Shown piece by piece: positions 36,072-46,121 of a stretch of DNA of 64,000 nucleotides. The DNA is from Pelobates cultripes (Eukaryota; Chordata; Amphibia; Anura; Pelobatidae), in the NCBI GenBank assembly GCA_933207985.1, contig OW240913.1, forward strand, positions 102,763,097 through 102,827,096. The letters are read 5' to 3'. A model generated the notes under the pieces. It saw only the letters and a program-made list of their open reading frames with translations, searched no databases and was not told the origin of the DNA. How positions within the stretch are numbered: the first letter of the stretch is position 1; each line of letters starts with the position of its first letter. The position numbers were made by a program, and so were the translations under genes.

Positions 36072-36948
36072 TTTGTTTCATAATTTGTTCATATAGTATA
36101 TCAGATGTTACGGAATTCAGAAGAACCGCCATTCGCCCACAATTCAGACGAATCACGAGGGCCCATCACGTAATTCTCACACTAGTGACCAACACCAATA
36201 CACACCATGCAGCACTACTTATAAATACACCCATGCATTCAAACATATGCCAGGCTGATTGACCGCTTCACATACACAAGCCATACAGAGAGTACTACAC
36301 AGTACAAGAGAGTCTAATGATACACTCACACTGTCATGCCTGGGGACAATTGTGACAGTAGGACAGGATCCTAAAATAGGCACTATCCCGCAGAAATTGG
36401 GACTGTTGGGAGGTCTACAAATGACTACATTCAAACAGACAAACACTGTACACAAAAAATACAACCCTGCAAGGATGGGCGAATGGAAGATCCCCCGCTG
36501 GAAAAGCCCTGTGGGAGTTGTACAATAGTTGAGCATCAACCTTTTGGATGTCTCTGCTTTATATGGACTTACCCCAGGACGTTTTTATTAGTTGTACTAC
36601 TGATCTGTGGGAAACGTGTTCTGTTTTTTTTCTTTCAATATGAAATTTATATATTTATATACATGCATCACAATGTATGCAAGAACAATAAATTAAAATA
36701 AAAAAATGAAAAGGTATTTATATCAATAGTTCCAGTATTTGCTGTAAACTCTTAGGTTTGCATCTTCTGTAGTGACCTCCTCCAAGACCAGGAAGTGTCT
36801 CAGCCAATCCTAAAATACCTTCAATAGCAGTGCAGACTGTATGGATCCCTTATGCACACACTAGATCTCCTGTATTCAAAACACTCACACTATATCACCA
36901 ACACCGGCACCAAGAAGGACCATTGTCCCTTCACGGGCCGGAGGTAAG
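36072..36948. other. Decayed hAT-like debris and an A-rich tail, left of the gypsy element
   Basis: 36420-36530 (ACCCTGCAAGGATGGGC, then CTGTGGGAGTTGTACAA) resembles 45990-46065 and so belongs to a hAT-like family seen again at 44.5-46.1 kb. 36680-36710 is A-rich and could be a retroelement tail. No gene. Confidence 0.45.
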
Positions 36949-36953
36949 ATTTG

Positions 36954-37952
36954 TGTAGCGGAGCGGCAATATTAAATCCCACGATCTCCGCTGGTAAAGA
37001 AGGTAATCCACAGTCAAGCACTGAAAAGTAAGGCAGTATCCCAAATCCCCCAGTAACCGGACGAAACACAGTTCTGGGAGTCAACTGAGGTTTTTATTCA
37101 CAGCATCCAGTATTTATGCAAGTCCCCATGCAAGGGGTTTCCATACTGTCATAGCAGGGGTAATACAGTAGGGGACTACATGGGGGACTTAGCATTCAGA
37201 CCTTTTCTCCCATCAGGCACTGCTGCACGAGAGGGATACTCCCACTGGAATATACCGTTAAGTGGATTATCCCTCCCTGCAGCAGAACCGACAATTTACA
37301 TTAAATTATCTAACTTTTCGAATACTTGGCAGATTTAAACGAATGGACGTTCGGTAGATAGCTGGGGTCTGAGTGCACAGTTCGTGAGAATACCGCTCAG
37401 ATCCCAGCTAAAACAACCGAACGCTGCATGAAATACACTTTGCCATTGAGTTCGCCCCAAAGTACCGAACACCGATGGGGAAACCCTAATAGCGAAAGAC
37501 CGGAGCTCCCGAACGGCCTGGAAGCCCAGCGGTGTTCGCGCCGTAGAGTAGCCGTTTTCAGTTCCACGCGCTAGACGACCAAACACCGCTGGGGAGACAA
37601 AGGATCCAAGATGGCCGACCGACGCGTGGTCGGTAGCCGAACGACGGCCACCTAGGAAAGCCTCTAATTACCGATTGTAACATTGTTGCAATCGGTTAAC
37701 GAGCACCACACGTCCCTCTCTGTGTGGGCTATTAGGGGGTAGCTCATTCGGTTCACGAACAGCCCGCAATGGTGCTGTTCGTGAAACGAAACACATGAAT
37801 GCTAGCGGCTTTCGGCAGCTAGCATACGAATTCAATACAGCATACAGTAACACACAGGGTACAGCCAGGAAATACAAGAAGTTACAGGAATAATACATGC
37901 AACCTTTTTATACACATAGTCCAGATTATTACAAGTGGCTAGGTTTGCCATA
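36954..37952 (-). repeat. 3' LTR of the Gmr1-like element
   Basis: 999 bp, plus-strand tips TGTAGCGGAG and TTTGCCATA. It matches the 5' LTR closely along its length but has 28 bp around TTGTAACATTGTTGCAATCG (near 37675-37705) that the 5' LTR lacks. A G-rich purine tract lies just inside the element (37956-37964, GGGGGAG on the minus strand) and would be the plus-strand primer site. Confidence 0.88.
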
Positions 37953-38414
37953 ATGCTCCCCCAGAACCAAGCCGGCATACACAGTCTGATCCCAACGGAT
38001 CTGCTTGGGGATGTCCGGAGGAGTGCTCACAGATCCCTTCTCAAGTTCAGTCTGTCTGGATAACCCGTCGGCGTTACCGTTTTGTTTTCCCGGGCGATAA
38101 TGGATTGTAAAGTCAAAAGGCTGCAGCGCCAAACTCCAGCGCAGCAGCCTGGCATTGTCTCCAGCCACACGGTTTAGCCACACCAACGGGTTGTGATCTG
38201 TGAGCAGGAAAAAAGGTTGTCCATAGAGATACGGCTGTAACTTTTTAAGGGCCCACACCACGGCCAGGCATTCTTTTTCTATGGCGGCGTAGCTTACTTC
38301 TCGGGGTAACAATTTCCGGCTTAGATATGCTACGGGGTGTTCTCCACCATCGGCTCCAACTTGGCTCAGTACTGCTCCCAATCCAAACATCGAAGCGTCT
38401 GTGTGGACAAGAAA
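37929..38414 (-). pseudogene. RNase H domain of gypsy pol
   Basis: RNase H removes the RNA strand during reverse transcription. The fragment starts at the FLVHTDASMFGLGAVLSQ motif and continues with AYLSRKLLPREVSYAAIEKE (catalytic Glu region), LLTDHNPLVWL and the tail FTIHYRPGKQNGNADGLSRQ. It is open to a stop at 37929, about 24 bp inside the 3' LTR, as is common at the end of pol. The upstream half of RT that should precede it is gone; a non-coding insert abuts it at about 38415. Confidence 0.88.
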
Positions 38415-38415
38415 T

Positions 38416-39757
38416 CGTCTTGAGTTGGTTAAATAAACACAAAAAGAATTCAGCGCTAGTAATCACAAAATTAGTCAAGGTAGGCAGCAACCCAAATGAA
38501 GGAAAACCCCTCGGGTCCTTCGGTGGATAGATACAAAAAGATATGGAAGGGCTGCGCCAAATAAGGGTAGATAGTCCAGTAAAGTATTGCTAGGGTGCCA
38601 ATAGATGGTCTAGGATACTTGATAGAGTTCCTCTGTGGATGCGTCTAGTGTAGACCGTTCCGTATATGTAAATACAAGAGAGGTAGAGGCGACTAATGGC
38701 ATAGTATGAAAGTTCAGGGTGTGATAGGTAACAAAAAGTAGAGAGCTCACATTCAAGAGAGCTATGGCAAGCTCTGGTGTGGATTGCGTACAGCGGTATA
38801 ATCCCCGCTTATGGGATATGTAGGGAGGGGGTCTCCGTCAACACCGTCTGGTAGTCCAGAGCTCGGAAAAGAAAGACAGAAAGCGACAATAGTGCTCTCA
38901 ATTTTGATGTGGTTCAATGTGCAGATAAGAAGAGGTAAAAAACTCACATTTGAGGGAGCTATGGCCAGCTCTGGTGTGGATAGCGTACAGCGGTATAATC
39001 CCCGCTTATAGGATATGTAGCGGCAATACGTCCGTCAGCACACCGTCTGGTGATCTAAGGCTCCAATATAGAAGAATAAAAAGCAACAACTTTTTTTTTT
39101 TTTTATGAACTTTAATCAAACAACTTTTTTTTTTTCACTTTAAAAAACAACTTTCTCACCCTCGTTTTCACATTTAAATAATTTAAATGGACTCATCACC
39201 TTTATAACATCACTCCCATACTCTTGAATCCTAATTTTGAAAAGTGATTTTAAAAATTGTCTCTGATTGGCCAATTACACTTTTGGCGCAATTTTCAAAT
39301 TAACATAGCCCTATTTAAACAACCCCTGCCAGGTTACTACTTTTATCCCATTCTGAAGAAGCCACTTATGGTGAAACGCGTTTATGGTTATTAATTCTGT
39401 ATTTTACTGTGTATTTTAGATCAATAAAAGTTTTTTGGCTACTTTATTGTACCAATCCTCTTTTTATTGCACTCTTTATGCACTTTAAACAACTTTTTTT
39501 TACCTATTCCTGGCATTTTAACCTTTCCTGGTTACTTTTACTTCCACTGGCAATTTTAAAGTTCCAGTACTCCAAGAAATCCTAGGTGGGGATCATACCA
39601 CCAGCGCCTATCCATAGAGCAGTACCTCTGCTCTATCTTTGTGAGTATTATTTTATTTTCTCTACTACTCTCTTAACCTATCACAATTGAGAGCACTATT
39701 GCTGCTTTTTATTCTTCTATATTGGAGCCTTGGATCACCAGATGGTGCTGACGGACG
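38416..39757. mobile_element. 1.3-kb repeat-rich insert replacing the end of RT
   Basis: Non-coding DNA between the RT and RNase H fragments. It contains two direct copies, 198 bp apart, of a segment with GAGCTATGGCNAGCTCTGGT (38759 and 38957). The right end (about 39690-39757) is the inverted complement of 39020-39098 (TCCAATATAGAAGAATAAAA) and, more weakly, of 38840-38915. T-rich runs lie at 39090-39135, and at 39355-39380 there is a GTGAAACGCGTT motif similar to one at about 30390. I do not recognise the family. The boundaries are set by where pol homology stops, so they are accurate to about 10 bp. Confidence 0.65.
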
Positions 39758-40212
39758 TATCGCAGGCATTTTCCTGGAACCCATCCAGTAGCCGATCTAC
39801 CATCCGCTGAAAAGTTGCCGGAGCATTTTTCATCCCGAAGGGCATGACCCAAAACTGGTACAGGCCAAACGGGGTGACAAACCCATTTGGGGATGGCATC
39901 CTCGGCTAGTGGAATCTGCCAGTATCCCTTACATAGATCTATGGTAGTGAGATACTGGCCTCGTGCCATCTTATCCAGCAGCTCGTCTATCCGGGGCATC
40001 GGATAGGCATCAGAAACCGTTTTGTCGTTTAGCCTCCGGTAGTCCACACAAAACCGTGTTGTACCATCCTTCTTAGGTACCAGCACTACCGGCGATGCCC
40101 AGGGGCTATCAATAACCCCTAGCTGCAACATCTCCTCAATCTCGACTCGGTGAGTGGCTAGCGGAGTGTTCCCAGGTAAATTGGAGAAGGTGGATCCTTT
40201 AGCCGCTATCAA
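39758..40212 (-). pseudogene. Reverse transcriptase fragment, catalytic YxDD half missing
   Basis: N-terminal half of a gypsy RT: EIEEMLQLGVIDSPWASPVV, LVPKKDGTTRFCVDYRRLN, DAYPMPRIDELLDKM, then motif A around TIDLCKGYWQIPL with the first catalytic Asp. A frameshift follows, and the other frame carries PFGMKNAPATFQRMVDRLLD. Homology stops at about 39760, before the YLDD motif that holds the other two catalytic Asp residues. It lies downstream of integrase on the coding strand. Confidence 0.88.
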
Positions 40213-40295
40213 CTCTTGTACCTGGGCTCGCTCTTGAGGGCTTAGCCGGTCCCCCAGTTGAGCCCCCTTGGAGGGCTCTGTCTGGTCGTCCTGTT

Positions 40296-41558
40296 CTAAT
40301 AGGTCAGGTAGCTGCAGATTCTCCTGATCCTCAGAGGCTGAGGTGCATATGGCTGCACATCCTCTATCCTCTCATGATAGGGTTTGAGCATGTTCACGTG
40401 GAGCATGCGTCTCTTCCCTACCCCTGAGCAGGGGCCAATCACATAGGTGGTGTCACATCTCTGTTCCACCACCTGGTATGGGCCTTGCCAGATGGCCTGC
40501 AGCTTGTCTGTGCGGACAGGTTTTAAAATCAAAACCTTCTGTCCCACTTGAAAGCTGCGGTCTCTGGCTCCCCTGTCATACCAGCGGCGCTGGCGTTGCT
40601 GGGCTGCCTGGAGATTGGTGCGCACGGCCTGGGTTAGGGCCTCCAGGCGGTCCCTCAACTCCAGCACGTAAGGTACAATGGGGGTCCCATCAGCGCTACT
40701 CTCTCCCTCCCAATGCTCTCTAATTAGGTCCAACGGTCCTCTCACCCTTCTCCCATACAACAACTCAAAAATGGAAAATCCAGTCTGCTCCAGTGGTACC
40801 TCTCTATAAGCAAATAGCAGATGAGGTAGAAACCGCTCCCAGTCCTTATGGGCCTCTCCAAACATACAGAGCATCTGCTTCAGGGTACCATTAAACCTTT
40901 CGCATAAACCGTTGGACTGGGGCTGATATGCTGAGTTTACCATCGGCTTAATGCCACATATCCTCCACAGTTGCTGGGTGACCTCGGCGGTGAACTGGGT
41001 ACCCCTATCAGATATTATCTCCTGGGGAAACCCTACCCTGGAGAAGATTTTCATTAAAGCCTCGGCCACCGTTTCTGCATGGATATTAGACAGGGCGATG
41101 GCCTTGGGGTACCGGGTGGCGTAGTCCACTACGGTCAGGATATACCTCTTACCGGAGGGACTAGGCTTGGGCAAGGGTCCCACTATGTCTACTGCCACTC
41201 TGCTAAATGGTTCTTCAATAATGGGCAGGGGGCATAATTTTGCTTTGTGGCGGTCACCCCTCTTCCCCACTCGCTGGCAAATGTCACAGGAGGTGCAGTA
41301 ATGTCTCACATCTTTGGAAATCCCTGGCCAGAAAAAGGCGTGGGTCAGCCGGTACCGGGTACGGGTCATTCCCAGATGCCCAGACAAAGGAATATCGTGC
41401 GCAATCATAAGCAGTTCCTGCCTAAACTTTTGGGGGACCACTAACTGTTTAGTGGTTACTGTGACTGATCCCCCTATTACTCTTTCTGCTACACGATACA
41501 GTAGCCCTTTCTCCCAGGTATACCGCTCCCCCTCTAACCCGGCCTGATCTGTGCTCAC
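40296..41558 (-). CDS. Integrase of the Gmr1-like element (420 codons, intact frame)
   Basis: Inserts the cDNA into host DNA. The domains are complete. The HHCC zinc domain reads HDIPLSGHLGMTRTRYRLTH with CTSCDICQ. The DDE core has VDIVGPL (first Asp), IISDRGTQF (second Asp) and PQSNGLCERFNG (Glu). The C-terminal domain has a GPY-type motif (IWQGPYQVVEQ) and the LHVNMLKPYH tail common in gypsy integrases. The frame starts at ATG 41558 but is really an internal part of pol, following protease and preceding RT. It is the best preserved piece of the element; whether it is expressed is unknown, and no host-gene exaptation is implied. Confidence 0.85.
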   Translation of the reverse strand: MSTDQAGLEGERYTWEKGLLYRVAERVIGGSVTVTTKQLVVPQKFRQELLMIAHDIPLSGHLGMTRTRYRLTHAFFWPGISKDVRHYCTSCDICQRVGKRGDRHKAKLCPLPIIEEPFSRVAVDIVGPLPKPSPSGKRYILTVVDYATRYPKAIALSNIHAETVAEALMKIFSRVGFPQEIISDRGTQFTAEVTQQLWRICGIKPMVNSAYQPQSNGLCERFNGTLKQMLCMFGEAHKDWERFLPHLLFAYREVPLEQTGFSIFELLYGRRVRGPLDLIREHWEGESSADGTPIVPYVLELRDRLEALTQAVRTNLQAAQQRQRRWYDRGARDRSFQVGQKVLILKPVRTDKLQAIWQGPYQVVEQRCDTTYVIGPCSGVGKRRMLHVNMLKPYHERIEDVQPYAPQPLRIRRICSYLTY

Positions 41559-41914
41559 CCGGTCTCGTTAGACCAGCAACGTGGGGTCTAACTTAACCTT
41601 TGCCTCAAATGTAGTCGGGGTATCCCAGGTCATACGTGTCGTGGAGGAGTCATTGTCTCTTACCTGAGCCTCAGAGTGTGCTGGTGGAACCGTGGTGCGA
41701 GCCTGCTGCTGGGTGGTCACTGGATGTGCTTCCTGGTGTGGAGCCTGGGGTATAAAAGCAGGTAATCCGGCCCAAGTCATTCTCGAGTACAACATCCGCG
41801 GGTAACTTCTGCGGGTAACTTCTGCATCAGGCCCACCTCTACCATCCCCTCCCCAGCACCCCAATTCAAATGTACTTTGGCAGTGGGTAGTTGGTACACT
41901 GCTCCCCCTGCCAC

Positions 41915-42238
41915 TCATACTGCCACAGATCCGCCAGTGTGTGCTGTACCCTGAACCAAATGAGGTGTTACCAAAGTTAGGGTGGCTCCTGAATCCCGGA
42001 GCCCCTGTACTTCTTTCCCCTCCAGTGTCACTAGCTGGCGATGATGTAGCCTGTTGTCAGTGGCTTGAACCGACATCACTTCATGCAGTATTCCCAGAGG
42101 TTCTTCAGCCTGAGCGCTCAGTATCTCCTCGGTGGCTAGTTCTACCTGGTAATGATGAGCGGTGGCCCTTGGTGCCGGGTTCTGTCTGACTTGGTTCCAC
42201 GCTTGTCGGCTCCTGTTCTGCGTGCACTCTCGAGACAT
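41915..42238 (-). pseudogene. Gag zinc knuckle end and aspartic protease
   Basis: The minus-strand frame begins inside the CCHC zinc knuckle (CHTCRQWGHMSREC when the preceding codons are included). It continues through a linker to the retropepsin active-site region QGLRDSGATLTLVTPHLV, where DSG is the catalytic triplet. The frame ends at 41915, and a second frame (41918-41568) carries the rest of the protease region in broken form. It overlaps the end of the gag frame in a different phase. Confidence 0.75.
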
Positions 42239-43251
42239 ATGTCCCCACTGCCGGCAGGTATGGCATTGGATGTTAGCCCTGCCATTATACCGGGAAGGTG
42301 GAGGTTGGTTCCCCTGTGTCGGCCGAAAGGTGTTGCTGGGGAGGCTGTAGGTGTCACTGCACTGGATTGCACAGTGGGTCGAGGGTAATTCCTATTTAGG
42401 TGCCCGTGATGTCTCCTTGCATCAAAATGCTGGTCTGCTAATCGGGCCGCTTCAGTTAGGGTGAGGGGTTTGCGGTCTCTCACCCATTCTTGTGCCTCTG
42501 GTGACAAGCCATTAAAGAATTGTTCCAACTGCATCAATTGTCGCAACTCCTCCATAGTGGTGGCTTGGCTTGCTTGTATCCACCCCTGTGATGCTTGATC
42601 TAACTTGTGCGCCCACTCTGCATGAGAATCCTTTTCCGGTTTGCGCAAGCTTCTAAACTTGTGCCGGTATGCCTCCGGGGTAATGGCATATCTTTCCAGT
42701 ATCGCCCGTTTTACTTTGTTATAATCCTTGCTGTCCTCTCTGGGTACAGTGCGATAGGCTTCTGCTGCCCGCCCTGACAGTTTGCCTGCCAGTAACGGTA
42801 CCCATACTGCCTGCTCCAAGTCATGCAAATCACACAGCCTTTCGAAATCCTGTAAATACCCATCAATCTCATCCTTCTCCTCACAAAACATTTTAAAGGC
42901 ATGGTATGGGATTTTGGGTTTTACCTGGCTGTATACGGCGGCAGTAATGGATTCTGTCCTGGACGGTGTCTCCTGCGGACTGTGTGCCATCACATACTCC
43001 TGCACATCCGCCATCAGCACGGTCAATATTTCCAAGGGTACTGGCTGTGGCAGAAACTCCATCCTGGTTCACATCTCCTTTTGGTATAGAGTTTCCTCCA
43101 TGGCTGGTGGGGGTGTAACGCTGTGGGCTCTGTCTCCCTCCATCAGTTCGGCGATCAGCACTGCTTTCGGCTTGTTGCTGGCTATCTTTCCCCTGGCTTC
43201 CAGCAGTTCTTTTAGTGTCTGCCTTTTTAATGCAGTGTAATCCGTCCCCAT
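42142..43251 (-). pseudogene. Gag with SAP-like start and SCAN-like segment
   Basis: Structural protein of the element. A first frame (43251-43069) starts MGTDYTALKRQTLKELLEAR and looks like a SAP-type motif (LKELLEARGKIASNKPKAVL). After a frameshift the main frame (43062-42142) contains LLAGKLSGRAAEAYRTVP, ILERYAITPEAYRHKFRSLR, and a region that aligns with SCAN domains: WAHKLDQASQGWI, LRQLMQLEQFFNGLSPEAQE and WVRDRKPLTLTEAARLADQH. The zinc knuckle lies in another phase just downstream. SCAN domains of vertebrate zinc-finger genes are known to derive from gag of Gmr1-like elements, which fits this assignment. Confidence 0.8.
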
Positions 43252-43354
43252 TCACTTTCCTCGTTCGGTTCTCAGCTGTATACAAATTGCCATTCCCTTT
43301 TCTCGTTCGGTAGTTTCACTTTATCCGAACTGCGCGTTTCGGCTGTAAGGTTGG

Positions 43355-43373
43355 ATCCCGTTGCTTGCCACCA
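43355..43373 (-). other. Putative primer-binding site next to the 5' LTR
   Basis: Two bases inside the 5' LTR, the minus strand reads TGGTGGCAAGCAACGGGAT. TGG at this place is the complement of a tRNA CCA end. The tRNA is not identified. Confidence 0.55.
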
Positions 43374-43375
43374 AT

Positions 43376-44346
43376 TGTAGCGGAGCGGCAATGTTAAATC
43401 CCACGATCTCCGCTGGAAAGGAAGGTAATCCACAGTCAAGCGCTGAAAAGTAAGGCAGTATCCCAAATCCCCCAGTAACTGGACGAAACACAGTTCTGGG
43501 AGTCAACTGAGGTTTTTATTCACAGCATCCAGTATTTATGCAAGTCCCCATGCAAGGGGTTTCCATACTGTTATAGCAGGGGTAATACAGTAGGGGACTA
43601 CATGGGGGACTTAGCATTCAGACCTATTTTCCCATCAGGCACTGCTGCACGAGAGGGATACTCCCACTGGAATATACCGTTAAGTGGATTATCCCTCCGT
43701 GCAGCAGAACCGACAATTTACATTAAAATATCTAACTTTTCGAATACTTGGCAGATTTAAATGAATGGACGTTCGGTAGATAGCTGGGGTCTGAGTGCAC
43801 CGTTCGTGAGAATACCGCTCAGATCCCAGCTAAAACAACCGAACACCGCATGAAATACACTTTGCCATTGAGTTCGCCCCAAAGTACCGAACACCGATGG
43901 GGAAACCCTAATAGCGAAAGACCGGAGCTCCCGAACGGCCTGGAAGCCCAGCAGTGTTCGCGCCGCCGAGTAGCCGTTTTCAGTTCCACGTGCTCAACGA
44001 CCAAACACCGCTGGGGAGACAAAGGATCAAAGATGGCCGACCACCGCGTGGTCGGTAGCCGAACGACGGCCACCTAGGAAAGCCTCTAATTAACGAGCGC
44101 CACACGTCCCTCTCTGTGTGGGCTATTAGGGGGTAGCTCATTCGGTTCACGAACAGCCCGCAATGGTGCTGTTCGTGAAACGAAACACATGAATGCTAGC
44201 GGCTTTCGGCAGCTAGCATACGAATTCAATACAGCATACAGTAACACACAGTGTACAGCCAGGAAATACAAGAAGTTACAGGAATAATACAGGCAACCTT
44301 TTTATACACATAGTCCAGATTATTACAAGTGGCTAGGTTTGCCACA
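43376..44346 (-). repeat. 5' LTR of the Gmr1-like element
   Basis: 971 bp with tips TGTAGCGGAG and TTTGCCACA, near-identical to 36954-37952 apart from the 28-bp difference and scattered substitutions. It would hold the element promoter. The tips of the minus strand are TGTGGC and GCTACA. Confidence 0.88.
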
Positions 44347-44351
44347 ATTTG

Positions 44352-46121
44352 TTTGTCCTGGGCAGCCTGTCTGTCTCCCTCTCGCGAGCTCTGATATTAT
44401 TAGAGCGTTGCCATGAAAACTCGTGGCAATGCTCGTTAATACCAGCGCTAGCGAGAGGGAGAAGCATGGTCTGTACACTGCGGAGGTACAGACCAAGTAA
44501 CCAGACCATTGGACCACCAGGGATCTGGACCACCAGACAAAGGGGAGGGGCACTGGCGTGCATACGGTGGTTGCAGGGGTCAACCGGGTGCGACCCGGTA
44601 TGCACGTCCGTGTGGACACATTTTGCCAGCCTCTTCTTCTGGAGGGCCCAGAAGCTTGCCAGCTCAGGGCCCCCCAAGACTGGCAGTGCCAACACTCTGA
44701 GGGCGGGCGCACGAGGGAGCATTCTCCCCTGAGTGCTCTCTGCCCAGCTCATGACGTCATTCCGGCTCCGGCATCAGTAAGCGGTGCATGAGGGAGCTGA
44801 ACAGGAGGATCTCAAGTGCTGCCTCGCCGCCTGCAGGACCGCCCAGCAGCCCCACTGGACCCCAGGGAATCCCCTCAGCACTCCCAAAGGTAGGGAGGCT
44901 GGGGGATTAAATAATAAAAAAATGTAAGTGTGTATGTATATGTGTGTTAGTGTGTGTGTCAGTGAGTGTGTTACTGTGTGTGTGTCTGTTAATGAGTGTG
45001 TTAGTTTGTGTGTGTTAGTGTGTTACTGTGTGTGTTAGTTTGTGTGTGTCGGCTAGTGAGTGTCAGTGTGTTAGTGAGTGTTACTGTGTGTGTGTGTCAC
45101 TGAGTGTGTTTGTGTGTCTGTTATTGAGTGTGTGTCTGCTAGTAAGTGTCAGTGTGTGTGTGTTAGTTTGTGCGTCAGTGAGTGTGTGTGTTACTGTGTG
45201 TATCTGTTACTGAGTGTGTTTGTGTGTGTCTGTTACTGAGTGTGTGTTTGTCAGTGAGAGTGTATGTTTTGTAAGTGAGTGTGTATGTGTGTCTGTCACG
45301 GAGTGTGTGTCTGTCAGTAAATGTGTGTGTCTGTTAGCTAGTGTGTATGTGTCTGTACGTGAGAGTGTGTGTTGTTAAAACCCCTTCAGCACTTAACTTT
45401 TTCTAGCGCCGGGCTCCCTTGGCGCTGGGGATCTCTACGCCCCGATCTGACTCTCAGCTTCGAATGCGCATGCGCAGAAAGAGCCGCACGCATATTCAAA
45501 CTGCCCATAGGAAAGCATTACTTAATGCTTTCCTATGGACGTCCAGCGGAATCGCCTCTAGAGACAGCTACTAGAGGCTGGATTAACCCTCAGTGAAACA
45601 TAGCAGTTTCTCTGAAACTGCTATGTTTTCAGCTGCAGGGTTAAAACTAGAGGGACCTGGCACCCAGACCACTTCATTGAGCTGAAGTGATCTGAGTGCC
45701 ACTGGGGAGGGGGGTGCAGATTGGAAGAGCCAGAGTCTTGCTCCCAGCAGCTAGCAGAAGCCACCCTCCTGTGTGTCTGTGTGTTTGTATCTGTGTATCT
45801 GTGTGTGTGTAAGTGATTGTGTCTGTCAATTATATATGAACATACCACTGCATTTAAAAAGTACACTACACACAAATGCGTGCCTGAATTAAAATGCCAA
45901 CACTACGTACAAACACACCCCTACATTCATTCACATACATGCCTTACAAAAACACGCTTACATTCAAACACACAAACACTGCACAGTGCTAAATAGATCC
46001 CTGCAAGGTTGTGCAAATGGTAGCTACCCAGCTGGCAAAGCATTGTGGGAGTTGTACGACAGATAGGGGGTCTTCAAAAGAATCTTGCACCAGGGCCCCA
46101 TATGTGTTAGATCTGCCACTG
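44352..46121. mobile_element. hAT-like composite with TG-rich repeat, ends uncertain
   Basis: The GC-rich part 44550-44900 is related to the hAT-like element at 27315 (starts CACTGGCGTGCATAC near 44550; shared CCCCACTGGACCCCAGGGA). A TG-rich microsatellite fills 44925-45370. The right end at 46121 reads AGATCTGCCACTG, a hAT-style CTG terminus. I found no matching 8-bp duplication, so this may be two overlapping elements. No transposase. Confidence 0.5.
45375..45660. repeat. Palindromic MITE-like block inside the composite
   Basis: Contains the palindromes AAAGCATTACTTAATGCTTT (about 45511) and ACATAGCAGTTTC with its complement (about 45597-45629), bracketed by TTAA-containing CCCT-rich ends (TTAAAACCCC and AGGGTTAAAA). 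Confidence 0.55.

Larger units (their letters stand above)
36954..44346 (-). mobile_element. Gmr1-like Ty3/gypsy LTR retrotransposon (IN before RT), degenerate
   Basis: Near-complete LTR element on the minus strand. Two ~1 kb LTRs share long identity, and ATTTG flanks both outer ends (36949-36953 and 44347-44351). From the 5' LTR (right) the order is primer-binding site, gag, protease, integrase, reverse transcriptase, RNase H, 3' LTR. Integrase upstream of RT is the order published for Gmr1-like elements of deuterostomes and is unlike standard gypsy elements (RT-RH-IN). Gag carries a SCAN-like segment, which also fits that group. The copy is inactive through frameshifts in gag and loss of the second half of RT. 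The longest surviving frame is integrase (420 codons). Confidence 0.88.
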
